Source of the DNA: Casuarius casuarius
Lineage: Eukaryota; Chordata; Aves; Casuariiformes; Casuariidae
Assembly (NCBI GenBank): GCA_003342895.1
Contig: PTFA01000537.1
Coordinates: 19,121-83,120 of the forward strand
Direction: 5' to 3'
Length of the DNA: 64,000 bases
The stretch's first letter is position 1; each line of letters opens with the position of its first letter. Of the stretch, positions 27,632 to 41,265 are shown piece by piece. The position numbers and the translations under genes were made by a program. Under the pieces are notes generated by a model. It saw nothing but the letters and a program-made list of their open reading frames with translations, was not told where the DNA came from and did not search any database.

Positions 27632-28569
27632 AATTTATTGAAGTGTTTGTTACTCTATAGAGCAATATCTCGTATTCAGACTCCCAACTGTTGTTTAGCT
27701 GCTAGAGACCAGCAGCCTTACTCCCCCTTTTTTTTTAATGAAAGTGCAGTAGCTCTTATATTCTGTTGCAATTTTTGTCTTCTCTCATTTAGAGCACACT
27801 GGCAGCCAGACAGTTTTTTGAAAGTGTCCTAGAAAGAAATGGAGGAAAACTACAGTAATTTTCCTATTTCTGTTATCAGAAGATAACACTGAACAAAAAA
27901 AGGTCATGAAATTGCTATGTTTCAGTGAGATCACTGTCACGAGTTTTTCCCCCAAATTCTCCTTCTTGGCATGAAATTACATGGTCATGGTTTGTAAGTA
28001 ATTCCAGAACCTGATGTCATTCGTGTCAAAGTCAAACAAGGACATCTTTACTGGTGCTAATGAAGTAATGAAACCAAAATTAGAATGTGACTTCTTTGCA
28101 ATTCTGGGATCAGTTCTACCTGTAGGATCCCAAAGTTCTTGGTAGACACAAATAGGATTGATCATGCCCTTCTGCTAGTACTACATCAGCTGCAGTTCTT
28201 GAGACACTGGAATTAAGTGACCAATCCACAAGGTCCATAGCTTAGAGCACCTTGCACTGCACTGGCGTGGTGCCTTGTAGAAATGGTGCATTCCTTGAAA
28301 GGTATTAAGGTAACACAGGATATCTACTGAAGACCTGTAAACAGGCACAGCCCTCACTCCCTAACCCACTTAATATTCTCTGTCTACGTGTGTAATGGCT
28401 TTGGACACAGAATAATTGTCCCACCAGCAATTTAGAATAGATGCCATACATAACAGTGTTAGTTTAATAGCAAAAACAAGGCAGATGTGTGAGAACACAG
28501 GGAAGGATGCAAGATGGAGTAGAAACACAGCCATTACATTTCAATGAGAGCAGTTCTTCAGCACTCAAA
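27632..28569. other. Unique spacer between inverted-repeat arms
   Basis: A 938-bp spacer of ordinary base composition. It contains no transposase, RT or recognised gene. A minus-strand frame of 62 codons (27,977-28,165) with a stop four codons upstream of its ATG resembles nothing I know and is within chance expectation. Confidence 0.6.
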
Positions 28570-28776
28570 CCACCCAGGCCCCTTGTTCCCTAATAGATTA
28601 AGGTTCCCAAATCAAGAAGGTTCATTTCTCAGAGTATATCATGTGAAGCCTGTAGAATTCCAAATCTGCGGGTCCTGTGGAACTGAAGGGGCAACATCTA
28701 TGCATTTCACAGTAATGTCTTGAGTGTGAACTGCTCATCTGACCTCGTTCAGATGCTGACAGCAAAGCAGCCAACA
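28570..28776 (-). repeat. Right arm of a 207-bp inverted repeat
   Basis: This is the reverse-complement partner of 27,425-27,631, about 97.6% identical by hand count. The outer flanks (GACGAGGCTG on the left, TTTAACTTAC on the right) show no target-site duplication. A transcript through both arms could fold into a 207-bp stem with a 938-nt loop. Confidence 0.97.
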
Positions 28777-31700
28777 TTTAACTTACACATCAATACTTCT
28801 AAAATTTGAGGTAGAAGCAGGTATAGACATGGGAGGACAAAAGTGTGCTGTAACAAGCATTTTAGGATTCATTCGTTTTTTCTTAGCAGTCCAAAGCAAA
28901 GTGAACATTTTGTATTGTTTTCTGAGAAGAAAGTGAAGCAAAGCTAGAAAGTATATTAAACTTAGTAAGGAATAAGGCAATATTAGTACTAGAGCTGTTT
29001 GGCAGATTCAGAGCCACTTTATAACAGAGTTTTTACAATCCATTCTGCACTCGCCCCCCCACCCCAGAAGCTAAATGAAACTACCATTCCTTTCCTAAAT
29101 CATCTGAAGAGACACATGGCAAAGACTGCACTTTGTCAGATATTACTACTGAACCACCCATCTCTTCATAGAAATCTGGCATTATAGCAAAACTACAAAC
29201 CTAAAATCTTCAGAACTATTACAACTGCAATATATTTCATGGACAAACAGCTACCAAAGGTGCAGTATTTCTAGATTCCAGCAACAGGGATGCTACGTGC
29301 ACTAAAGGCGTTAGTTGCCCAAAATGACCACTTGTTCTGAGATTAGGAGACATTCAGATGTCCTAATGAGTGTCCACTGATAAAAATTCCTCCTCAGTGC
29401 CAGGATCTTGCCCAGGGGACTCCACACCCAGTATGCACTGCTGAGCTCCTGTATTAAAGGAGTGTTTCAGCTATACAGTCCCCCTAAAATGGTTGTGCCC
29501 TCTCAGGACCAGAGGAAGCTCTGTTGCAGCAGAAAGTTTTGCTGGGGTGATGGAAAATGAGTTATTGATAGCATAGTAATTAAAATTGTGCTTATTCTGC
29601 AGTTCCCCTCCTGCTGTCAAAGGTGGGGAAGAACGAGAGTCCTTCACTCTAGAGGATGCCTTGAGGGGCTTGTTTCCACGCTGAACTCTTGATTTGGTTT
29701 CAGGAGTAAAGAGGAACTTTGCTATTGCTGCAACTTAGCCTCAATACAAAGGTAAGAAGCAGGTTAGTTCCCATATGAGTGCAGATGCAGGGAGCTCAGT
29801 TCATTTCACAGGATTTCAATGAGGAGTAGCAGATGGTATCAGTCAGCTAGTAAGAAATGAGAGGCAAAGGACGATTTAAAAGGGGGCTAATTTGTTTCGG
29901 TCTTTTTCCTAAGGTCCAGCATTACAAACGAAGCTTCAGGGCTGGTGAAGTGGCAATAACTAGTGCTATTTGTTTTTAAGTATTCACCTCACAAAGCCTG
30001 CAAAGGGCTAAATAACATTCAGTCTGGCTAGTTTTCTATTCTCACAGGTTATTTTCTGTTTTCCTAGCCTGAAACCCTGCTTCCACCAAAATCAACAACA
30101 AAACACCTACTGATTTTCAGCCAAAACTTAAGTTATCTTTAGATTATTTTAAGGCTCTCTTCTGAAAGTTAGTGATCATACTATCCAGTTTGCTCAAGCA
30201 GAAAGACCAGAACACCCAAGGCTCAGTGGCTGCCCTGAAATTCTGCAATCAGCGTGTGGCAGAACAATGGTTGAGATGTTTTAGTTCCCTTCCTAAATCC
30301 ATTTGAATGTACTGTTGCTGTGTAAGAGGTCTGGGATCGAAAGATCCCGGTTTTCACCTGCCACTTTCAGAAAGCTGTTGTCTGTTTCAGTCACCAGGTT
30401 TCTAGCACTGCTACAAAATGGCAGAATGGAGACAACATTTTAGGCATAACCAGTCTTCTAACTTCAGTCTTTTCTCAGGTTTTTCCTTGGTCTACAGTTT
30501 TTTTTCTTTTCTCAGTCTGTACAGTTTACAGCTTTGAATTCAACCACCTCAGATAAATACAGATAAAAGAAATAGGAGTTCTGAATTTTCACGTTTACCC
30601 ATTGCTCCTTATTAGGGCACCCTTTTCATTTTTTTCATCCTAATGCAATGTTCAAAACACAGTAACAAAAAGGAGGAGAAAAGAAGTTGGCTGTAAGGGT
30701 GGAGCTCTTAGGGTAAACAAGCAACGTGATATATCAGTTATGATAAAAAAGATGCTATGGGAAAAAATTCACAATAGTTTTTCTTTTAAAGCTTTCCTGT
30801 ACCCGAATGACAAAACAAAATTAAACTGAGGAGAAAGCAGTAGTGGAACGTTGTAGCCAAAAAGACGTGCAATCTTTCTTCTTTATCGAGGAAATCTTTT
30901 TGACGTCTTCACTCAGCAGTGCTCAGGTTTCTATGATCTTTATGTAAAAGCTACACAGAGAACAACTTTTACTCATGTCCAGTGTAATATATAGTTTCCA
31001 TGCCGAAAGCATCATATTCAAACTAGTGCTTAAGGTCTTTTCTCAAATATGTTTCATGTCAAATTTACAACTGCGAATTGAACCATTTGTTCTATTTGTT
31101 CTATTTGAATTGAACCATTTTTTGTTTTCTTCTGCAACACGCGACAACAGAGTCTGATCTGAGCCACAAGGACATTTAAATTCTTGGAGATCCGTGTTCC
31201 CCATGACATCTACAAAGAACTAGCAAGGACACGCTTATACTTTGTGCAATGCAGCTACTTGCTACTGTCAATGGAAAGATCAAATGGTGGCAGAAGCCTG
31301 TGATGCACTTCAGATTTTCCTCCCAGAAAACCCCACTCTTAAAATTCAAAAACCCTCCACTTTCAAAATACATTGTCTGGACTGAGAATTGACTTGACCG
31401 CTCTCCCAGGCTGGTTTTGTTTTTTCATTTCAACTATCACTCAGGTCACTGTGTGTTCCTGACGTTGCTAAGATTCATTATCAAAATTAAGTGTTTTCTA
31501 CTGAAAAACACGCATTCTGTCCCTACAGGCCTTTTCCTTAGTAGGGAGAAGAGGCTTAACAAGGTTTTCTTGTAAGCTAATTCCAATAATAAATGCATGA
31601 ACTGGGAACAAGATAGAAATGACGAGAGACTGCTGATTTCCTGTTTTCAGGGTATTCTTTTCAAAACAGCATGTTTAGTCAAAATGCTGTGGCTCTATGA

Positions 31701-33185
31701 AGGGCTAATATGTTTTGGACTTCAGTACAGTAGCATAAAGACGTAATAAAACTCCCAGACAAATCACATCATTATTTTGGTTCTTGTTCTGTAGGCAGTA
31801 GCCCAATGTTATTCTGGGTTATGGATGTAAGCAACACTAGAGGCAAGGGAGAAGACCACTTATATGCAAAAGTGCAGTGCTGGTACAGACTAGTCTTCAT
31901 TCTGAGGCTCAGGTTAGAAAATGAAACAAGACATTCAACTGTTGCTTGTGACAAAAGTGTGAAGGAAACAAGCAGCTGTCAACTGCCTATCGCATGGGTG
32001 AATAAAGATAGCAGATGTTCTGCAAGAAAAAAAAGGGAGGAAGAGAGGAAAAAATCTCCTCTATGCAGGGCAGGTGCCAGCCTACAGTTTTGAACACGGT
32101 CAGTCTACTTCACCGTGTATATAGAAATGGAAGAGAAGAAACAGAATTACAGCACAAACTAAACATAAAGACATCTTTCGTCTCACCACCTTATGGACAT
32201 AGAAAAGTATAAAAATACTCAAAGTAAGTCAGGAGTCCCTATTATTTTCTGCAGTATAAAACTTAAGCCCATGGAAGATGCAACGCTTCTGTCAAAGATC
32301 TTCTGAAGAGCATCTGGCTTTATTTCTCCATGAGAGAAGCAGCAGTCATAGATAGGATTGTATATGACTAAAATGAAGAGAAATATCCATATCTTCTCCA
32401 TCTCTTTCTCTGACTGTGATTCCCTATTATAAGGTAGTTCTCAGCACTACCAGATGGCCACCAAAGTATAGAAGTTTCCGGGGGAAAACGGACTTAAATT
32501 TCCTAATGTCAGAACCATACAGAAAATAGGAAAGTTGCATTCATTAAATAGTTTGGGTCATATTTTACCTTGGAGATCATTTTAATGCATTTTAATGAAA
32601 ACTAAGGTGTCTGACAGGGTAGAAATTTGTTCTCTTCCAAAGCAAGTGTAGGGAAAATCTTGCATATCTCATTCAGCAAGTCACAGCCACAGGGACCATC
32701 CAAGGCATCCAGAAAAGAGTTATAAAATCCCACTGAGGACAAAATGTTGAAGAAGTAAAACAGCATAATAAATAATTCACAGATGATCAAGGAGTTTAAG
32801 GGATGAGCAGAGACTGGATATTTGAAACTCAATATAGAAGTCCTGTGAACTACTTCAAGTCCTATAAGGTCTGTTCTTCCCTTTCCTGCAATTAACCCTG
32901 TTCTAAACCAACACAAAATGCTGTAAATGTTGATCTTTTTAGCACAAGAAATGGCATAACTTGCTCCCTTAGGAAAACACGCTTAGTTTTAAAATTAAAA
33001 TAACAAGTCCTTTCAGCACTAGGGAAAGGAGAGTGACCTCTGCTACGCAAGTCCAGGTCTTCTGTCTAGTCTGGCCTTTCCTTCTAGGACAGCAAAAAAT
33101 ACCCCAACCAACCAACCCACCCCTTTCCATCACACTTTCTCTTGTAAACAAACAAATGGTAGAGGCCAATTTAACCCACCGAACA
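28777..33185. other. Intergenic, no gene recognised
   Basis: Unique-looking AT-rich DNA between the inverted repeat and the CpG island. It holds only the small nested duplication at 31,075. Confidence 0.6.
31075..31120. repeat. Nested short duplications
   Basis: GAATTGAACCATTT occurs at 31,075-31,088 and 31,107-31,120. Between them TTTGTTCTA is repeated in tandem. Confidence 0.9.
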
Positions 33186-33430
33186 GCAGCTCTCCCAGCA
33201 AGCCTCCCGCCCCTTCGGACAGCCGTACCTCAGCGCATGCTGGACTGAGGACTGCCACCGCGCTGCCCTGCTGCTGCCTCCTTTCGCAGGGAGATGCTCC
33301 TTGGCGCCTGCGGCTGCCGCGCGGGTGCATCAGCGGCTCCCGGGGCCCCGCGCTCTGCCGCGGTGCTGAGGGGCTGCCGGGCTCTCCGCCACCACGGGGG
33401 CAAAGCGCGGTTGCCTGAAAGCTAGCATCT
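33186..33430 (-). promoter_or_regulatory. Isolated CpG island with a minus-strand donor
   Basis: I count about 23 CpGs in 240 bp of GC-rich sequence inside AT-rich surroundings, a density close to expectation from base composition, so the CpGs are not depleted. On the minus strand GCGCTGAG|GTACGG at 33,228 is a reasonable splice donor at the downstream edge of the island. This would suit a non-coding first exon of about 200 nt reading leftwards. Transcription is not proven. Confidence 0.5.
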
Positions 33431-34230
33431 CCCTAGGTGTTTACCAGCAAAGAGCTCGGGCCAAGCTTTCAAGTGCTGTTTCACAGCTTGGACATGCACG
33501 TTTTTCCCCATCAAAAATGACATTATTTCTCTTCCTTGAATAAATAAAACACTTCATATGTGAGTTAAAGACAAACATATAAACTCTGGAACATTTTGTT
33601 CTTCCAGACAATGCAAGACAGCCACAACACTCAAAACGAGAGTAAGTAACAACATCAATCAGTAAATTATTTTCCCAGTTAAGGCAATTTTGTTACACAA
33701 GTTGATTTTGCCAGCACCATACCCATTTTTTAAGGTCTTACATATGCTTTCCTTTTCCTCCTCAAGAGCAATGCATTTTTAAGGGAAGAATTTTAGTCAG
33801 AGTGCAGTTGCTGTAATAATTTACTCTCTGATAAAGCAGGATTCAAGGTAGCACTAAGTCATGACCTCAGCCTTAGCAAGACTCTGTAGCACAAGTCAAA
33901 TCACAGCTTTGGGTCCCAGGGCCCATAAGTCATAAGGTCATAGAGGACCACTAGCTATTCAGCCATGTTAAATCCCAAATTCTTTTAGAACTTGAATAAA
34001 ATGATTTGCGGTCTTTGTACTTACTGCTCATTTTTTCCCTGTGTTCAATTAGGTCTTCTCCAGCCCTTCAGTATGAGGCGGATTTCTCTGATGAAATGCC
34101 ACATTTTGGTAATTACTTCTGACTTTAAACTTTCTGTACTTCAGTTCCTGCCTATAAAAGAAATCAAGAAAGTTTTATCCCCCCATTTTGTAGGAATGTG
34201 TGATGTGGCAGTCGGTCTTCACAAACCAAA

Positions 34231-34247
34231 CACACACAGACACACAC
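34231..34247. repeat. Short interrupted CA repeat
   Basis: CACACACAGACACACAC, a short dinucleotide run interrupted by one G. Confidence 0.9.
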
Positions 34248-35247
34248 TTTGATGAGCACACAGAGAAGATCCCATGAAAATTAACAACTCTGAGAGGAGC
34301 CTAAGTAGCATACACTGACTACAGTCACATACTAATCAAACAGGATAAGGGAAGATACAGAATAGATGCTCTTGTTTGTGTCCCGAAACCAGGTGAATGA
34401 TGAAGTAGATGATTTCAGGATATTCCTGAATTTGGTAACCTCTTGCTAGTGCACAATATACTCCACAGATCTATCTCGAGAGCATAGCAATGTCCTGGTG
34501 AAAATATTACATTTTTCTCTTGCAACTGCAGGTGATTCTTCCTACTAATACAGCTGACAGAACATGTCTGTATAACATGGAGCAATACAGCTTTTGGATA
34601 CAAACATTCCCAGGAAGCTGATTTGAGAGCATAATTCCTGCTCGCCTACTCACTTCCCAGCTCTCTTTTTATGACTGCTGCAATAATCCCAAAGTATCAC
34701 AATAAGGACACCACAAGAAGGTGCAGGATCTATACCTTTAGCATGTTGCTGTTTCAGATTGCAAAATATCAAGTTTTGCAGGCCCAGTGCACTCATCTAC
34801 TATTTGAAGAGTTAAGGGCCTCTGAAAACTTCCTGCTGCCTATCTTATTGAGCAAAGTTCTCAGAAAAACGTAATTCTGAGTCCTGGTTTGGTGACTTCA
34901 GCCTGGTTTTGGTTGCCCTCAGCAACCTACTGTGGAGATAATTGCCAAAAGCTGCACAGCTTTGCTCAGTGGGGGGGACAGTCACTGCTATGACCTTGGC
35001 TAAACCTCTAGGGATCATAGAGAGATCACAGGTTAGGAGCTTGTGGATCAGATGGGCTCATGATACAGCCCTCCTCATGAGGGAGGGGAGCTGCCATTCG
35101 TTAGAAAGCCGTTTTGGGTTTCTATCTCTCTCTCACCTATTCTGGCAAGGAGATGATTCCAAAAACACAGCAATTTTTTTAATCATACTGACAGGTCAGT
35201 CATTTGAATCTGTGGCTGCATGCTCTTTCCTTCACCTTTCTGGGAGT

Positions 35248-35273
35248 ATTATCATGTATCATTATCATGTATC
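35248..35273. repeat. 13-bp tandem duplication
   Basis: ATTATCATGTATC is repeated twice without a mismatch. Confidence 0.95.
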
Positions 35274-38200
35274 TTGACCAAAAGTCGGCTATGCCTTGCC
35301 TCATGAGTGCCAAAGTAATTTTTATTTACGTAAGAAACAACCTGTATTTGCAGTATTTACCAGCTATCCTCAGTGAATACCAATGTCTTGGCCAGATTAG
35401 ATATGGATGTTGCCAAAAGTGGCTTCAGTGGTCGGTATTTCTGTGGAAGTCATCTGGGAAATTTAACTGGCCTTTGTGTCAGGAAGAGTACAGAACACTT
35501 GAGGCCTTTGAAGCCCTCAGACAGACAAACTGATCACTGGAGAGACGCTATAAGGCTAAGAAATGGTCTGGAAGCACATGTGCAAAACATGAATGAGAGG
35601 AGTGCCTCCAGCTTTAACTTGGTAAGAAAGAAGAAATTGTGAGGAAGCACAAGAGGAAAACTGCTGACATTGCACTGTCACAAAGAGCTAAAAGGCAGTC
35701 AGGGGTTACTGCTGCTCTGTCCTTCACGCCCATAGGCAGAGAAGTGACGAGCATGTACAGTGCAAGCTGTCCAAACCAAGCTGCTGCTAAAAGCACTCTG
35801 TAAGTCATAGGTCTTCGAGATGCACGAAATACTCTTAATGTGCAGTTTCCAGGGAAAACAGACAGTGAGGTAGAAATCATTAATTTTAAGCTGTCTGTGC
35901 AGTGACATGTCTAACAGGCTTTATACATATTTAGAATAATGCAAAAATTATAGCACTCAAATTAGCATGAATGCATTTAGGAACTCTATAGTAACATAAA
36001 TGATGAAGAGCTTACATTAAGGTTTTCCTCATATAGGAACCCTGGGAATTTAGCACCAAGGAAGCTGAGAGACATGGTCTGTAGTAGAGTTTCTATAACT
36101 TTAGGAAAAGCCCATGAAAATGCTGACTCGAGCACATGAGGCTGGTACACTTACACTGGGGAACCTGGGTCCTTCTACAGAACAGAAAGGAAAGCATGAA
36201 CATTTTGCAAATCTTTTCTGTTTCCTGCTCTGACCTATATTACTTTTTATTAAAAACCCTTCTACCTAAACTTCTGTAGGGTCCGGGATGTAAGGATCCA
36301 ACAGTCTTTAAGAAACAAACTTGATCTATCCCAAAAGGCATTTCAGGTTATTTCTCCTGATAGTCATAGTTGAATCATTCTTCAGATCAAGGGTACACTG
36401 AGCAGAATACCAAATAAAAAATAGCCTTGCTTCTTGAAAACATAGAATTTTCTTGTAGAATTATACAAATAACCTACAAGCATCTTCATAAACAAATGCA
36501 GATTTTTTGCAGTTTAAAGATTAGACAATTTAAGTTGGAAACAGCAAAGGAATTTTATAGTAGCATTTTAGCAAAAGACTAATAGAGTGAGTGAATTAAT
36601 GTGAGTGTCTTGGCCTAAAAAGCCCAATTACTGCATCAAAGGAGAGAAAAAGCCAGCTGCAGGAGAGCCCCTAGGGCTCTACTCAAGAGCTTAACTAACT
36701 ATGACATCTCTTTATTAGCTTGAAAATATGGGTACCTGGAGAGTACCAGGAGAGCTCATTTTAGTAGTCTTACCTGCTAGCCCTTCACACTGTGTTTCTT
36801 GGCAAATAATCCACATTCAAAAGAAAATGTAACCAAATGAAACCTCTGGTATGCTCTCCCATAAGACCAAGTACAGACAAATGTGTATAAAAACAGTGTG
36901 ACTTCCTATTTTATGAAATAAATATGGCACATCAGAAGAGCCTATTTTCTGTGAAAACCTGCAAAGCTGCATTCAGCTAATGGGAATGAAAAGATTCCTG
37001 CCAGCTAAAGTCCCAGTCGAGCGGCAACTCTCTGCAGGGGGCTGCATTTTACTGCAGCTGGGTTAGGAAGGTACTGTGCTTTCCTCTAGCTGAAGAAAAG
37101 CTGAAAATCATTGCAGCTCACTGTTCCAATCCAAAAACAACAAATAAAACAAAATTTCTTCTGCCTAATTAGGCAGTGAGCTGGATAACATCACAGTGCC
37201 AGGCATGAATGAAGACTTGGGCTCCTTCCTACAATAATCAGAGCACCTCAGGCTAATCTACCATTAAAACACATACCTAAATTTTTAGCCTCCAGAGACT
37301 CCTCTTGAAGACAAGGCACTCAACTTTGTGTTCTGTGAGATTAGGCAAACCCACTAGATGGCTCAGCATCTTGCATGACTGAGGTCTTTTGAAGATGCGG
37401 AGCCCTGAAGCCATAGTACATGAGAGATTAGGAGGAGATAGTGAGAAAGAGCATTTAATCTGATTTTCCAAAAATAAGTCACCCAAGAAACTCAGACTGC
37501 AGTCAGGTATGTTGTTCTTGTTTTGAGGCTGGGTGAAACGGTTGTAGCTCCTATCCAGCCCCAGGTACTTACTTGCAGCTGTTCTGCCAGATGCTATTGC
37601 TCGACTAAGCCTGCCAGTTTTGCTGCCTGTGTAGTGTTCCTCAGGGTAGGCTTCCTAACCCTGCTACTCCAAATGCATTAGCCAACCTGGAGCATTTTAA
37701 CAGAACTGGGTGAGGGAGCAAAGGTACAGCTGAAACTGAAAAGCAAACCAAAACCCTGCTATTTTCATAACATGCAAACAGAAAAATCCGAAGTCATTGA
37801 AGAATAGATAATGTATCATCTGATTTGAATTAAAGCATCCGATCTGTGAACTAAATTCCATGAATTAATCAAAGGGATTTAAAACAGAAAATAAGTACCC
37901 ATCCTTTTAACATCACAGCACGGCACTCTTTCTGTTCTGTTAAGTGCATCTAATTGCAGTCCAAGGCTAAACAGGCTTCTTCATCAATTTATACTTTATT
38001 TTTCAAAGCATGCTGAAGAGACAGAGAATGAACCAGAGAAGAGCAAAAGGCGTGCTGATTGATCCTCAAATCAGCACCCTTTAGCATTCACTGAGAAAAG
38101 GGGAGTTTGAAAGCAGATGAGGCATAGTGGAAGCTTGGTTCCTTGCTTCTTTTCCTAGAGATTTACATTATATTCTGAACTGACAAGAACACGCTGGTAA

Positions 38201-40785
38201 AAATGAAGGGGCTCTTGTAAGCTGAGACAAAAATGGAAAAGCAATTTTAAGTATTTTCCATACTGCTTCAAAACATTTAATTTCAAAAAAAGAACAAGAG
38301 AAACTTTCACCTTCAAGAGGACAAGAAAGCTGGGACAATTCCAGACTGCAGCCAGAACGGCTAAGGAGACAAAGGAGAACAGCAAGAAGAAAGGATGCAA
38401 AAAAATTAACGATGATCCCAATATGTAATCTTTCCTTTAATGACATTTATTGGAAGCCCAGGTTGTCCAAGTTTGTTCTCATTTTCAAGTGTCTTCTCCT
38501 TTATTAGTAATAGTGTCAGCCTTTTTTGAGTTAGAAAGTTTGCCGCTACAACTGCTTTGTTAAAGATAGTCCAAGAGAAACTTCCCATCTGTTTACTTAT
38601 TCTTTTTTATCTGAGTACGCCTATACTGCAGTTAAAGCCGTGACTATGGGACAATAGAGAAATTCCTCACCTAACTCTAAATTAGCTACCTTGGATACTG
38701 GATATCTTATCATAAACACATAGAACTTAAAAGGGCTGGTTTAGCTGAACTGGTATGCCTCAGATACCGGTTTACTACACTTACATACATTTCCCCTTAT
38801 CTTAAGCAAGAAATATGGGTTTTTTTTCATTTTGAATTTGCCATTCAGGATCTGATCCAAACGTCTAGTTTGATTTTCTGTCTACATCAGCAGAAAACAG
38901 CCAGTGGGTCAGAAGACTGCAAGAACCTCAAATTAAGAAAGCAACATAACCTGCACGCCACTCACGCTACTCTCTCAGACCAGTTTAAACTCTGAAGTAT
39001 GGAGCTCCATAGACCTCCTGACATTTAACTAGGCTAATCATAACTGGAAACAAATTATTCCTCTTATAAATATCCGGCTCATTTAAGGAGGAATATATGG
39101 CTTTAAATATTCATCTTTCAGATGGTTTCTTGTGGTAAGGAACTCCATGATTCATAAGGATGATAACACTTCAAAGTGTTAAAAAAAAAATCATCCTACA
39201 GAGAAAATACAGTGGCTCACCAGGGCCTCCTGAAAATGCAGCAAAGGTGTGCAACAGAGGTTTTAAATATCTGATCAAAGATATTTAAGAGAAGTATGTA
39301 TTACACAGGATATATAGGATCTAGTTTTCACTAGGTGTTGCATTATGTAAAGTCACACACCCACACAGAGGCTGCTGAATATTGTGAGCTAGACGTCTTA
39401 AGTAAGAATAAGTGTGCTGGCTTAAATGTGATCAGTAATAAACCTCTTATTAAATATCAAAAATGAGCACTTGAGTGCAAAATTTATTACAGCTTTGTAA
39501 AACTGAGTCCAAATCTGAAATGGACGTGATGAGTATTCTGAAATACTGAGGTGATTAAATCTTTCTTTGTTGATTAAATATATGCCTATTCCTAAGATTG
39601 TGACCAAGGACTGCACAGGTTAGTGAATTAAGTTTCTATTCAGCTTCAAATCCTTTACTTCTATTCACATTCCTAACGACTTCTTCTGAGCAAAACAATT
39701 GGAGAAAAACTACTGCTTCTTTTTTATGCATATAAACTGAAAGTAAAGAATAAACTTTTATATAGAATTGTGATGCCCTCGAGCTTTATAAAACTTGTAT
39801 CTCCTCCTTGGCCAGCAGCAGTTAAACTCAAGATCTTATCAAATTGGGAATTCAATTCATTTGTTCTTATAATCCAAAAATACAAAATTCAGAAAAAAAT
39901 TGATCTAACTTGCATTTCATTTATAAATATTTATCATGCAACATTCAATTTAATAATACATTATCTTTCCCTTTTGCATGTATTTTTTATTTAATTTTTT
40001 GTTTTATTCAATTTTTAGCTAATGCTTTTATTGTTTATCCATTCTTTCAAAATAAGACATATTTCCTCCATCAATTTCATTGAATATGTTTGATCGCATT
40101 CAAATATTTCCCTCCAGGTCTTGTCTGATTTTTTAAAATATTTGTTTTAAATACACATATGTTAGGAGGAATTAGAAAAGAGAAAAATAAATACAATTTT
40201 GATTTTTTTCTCCTCAAAGAATGCTATGTAGACTGAATACTAGCATTAGCAGTTTAGTGCATGATGTGTCCTAGATATGCCTATATTCACATACACGCTT
40301 AATCATATTTAAAAAATGGAAATCACCTAGACATGAATGCTTAGTTTATTGAGGAGGCCCTGAAAACAAAACAGTCTTTTCCTCCAGGAGAGGAGGGGCA
40401 GCGGTAGCACAGCTTTCTCCCCCCCATAAACTCTGTCCTGTAGTGCTTCATGAGGGGGTTAAGCCAATGTGCAACGTGGCAAAGCACTTGGCTGGATGGG
40501 GGCACAGTATCCCGACACACAGCTCTCGCCAGGGAAGGAAAGAGGAATAAGGGATTTGGATGGCTCGAGGGGTTCCTGAGGCTTTACAACTCTATAGTGG
40601 GAATTTTTTATTGGCCCTCTTCTCCTGCTTTATGCCAGATAAACGCAGAGCATCCTTGAGAATGATTTTGCAAGCATTTAGTATTGCAGTTATCAAGCAT
40701 TAGCAAAAGGTCTACTTTGCATTGTTCTGAAGGAGCCTGCTCCAAGGGGGCCATGCTCTTCTGGGTTATTATAACAAATTACAGA

Positions 40786-41006
40786 AGTTCTGCAAATGCA
40801 GGCCCCGACTGTGCCTTAATCCTCTTAGTGGCCCTTTGCTGGACCCTCTCCGGTTTGTCAATAGCTCTGGTCCCAGGGGCCCCAAACTGCCTATAATACT
40901 CCGGATCTGGCTTCACAGATGTGCAGAAGGGAGTCATCACTTCCCCGGGCCTGCAGGCTACCATCGTGATACTGCAGCCTCCTGCGCAGCTAGCCTTCTC
41001 CCCTGC
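40786..41006 (-). mobile_element. CR1 LINE relic, RT C-terminal region
   Basis: The minus-strand frame contains EYYRQFGAPG and PERVQQRATKRIKA, corresponding to the CR1 block EYC-QFWAPQ...LERVQRRATKM. The plus strand shows the familiar complement GTGGCCCTTTGCTGGACC. Both ends are truncated and the repeat is moderately diverged. Confidence 0.75.
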
Positions 41007-41265
41007 AACGGCACGCTGCCAACACAAAAAAAAGCCTGCATAGTCGTCTTCTTTCCAAATTATATCTATTTATTTTATTGCTATGTGCAATAAACAGCTC
41101 CAGCTGCTTTTAAGCCTCTACAGCCTTAGAGAAGAGAACGACACCAGCAGAGAAGAAAAGTCGTGTGCGCACCTCATTTACAAGGAAATTAAAGGGTGTG
41201 GATAAATCTCGCCATTTTGTCTTTGTTAACCACGTTAAATCCTTCCCTCCCGATCACTTGTTGGG

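Larger units (their letters stand above)
33431..40785. other. Intergenic, no gene recognised
   Basis: AT-rich, with a short CA repeat and one 13-bp tandem duplication. A stretch near 38,960-39,170 weakly recalls the complement of a CR1 3' region but is too diverged to call. Confidence 0.55.

Noticed and set aside
27977..28165. 62-codon minus frame with protein-like wording inside the inverted-repeat spacer
   Set aside because: A stop lies four codons upstream, no polypyrimidine acceptor is present, no family is recognised, and the length is within chance.
27425..28776. Reading the inverted repeats as LTRs or as terminal repeats of a known transposon
   Set aside because: LTRs are direct, not inverted. 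No target-site duplication, transposase or known terminal motif is visible, although an unknown element cannot be excluded.
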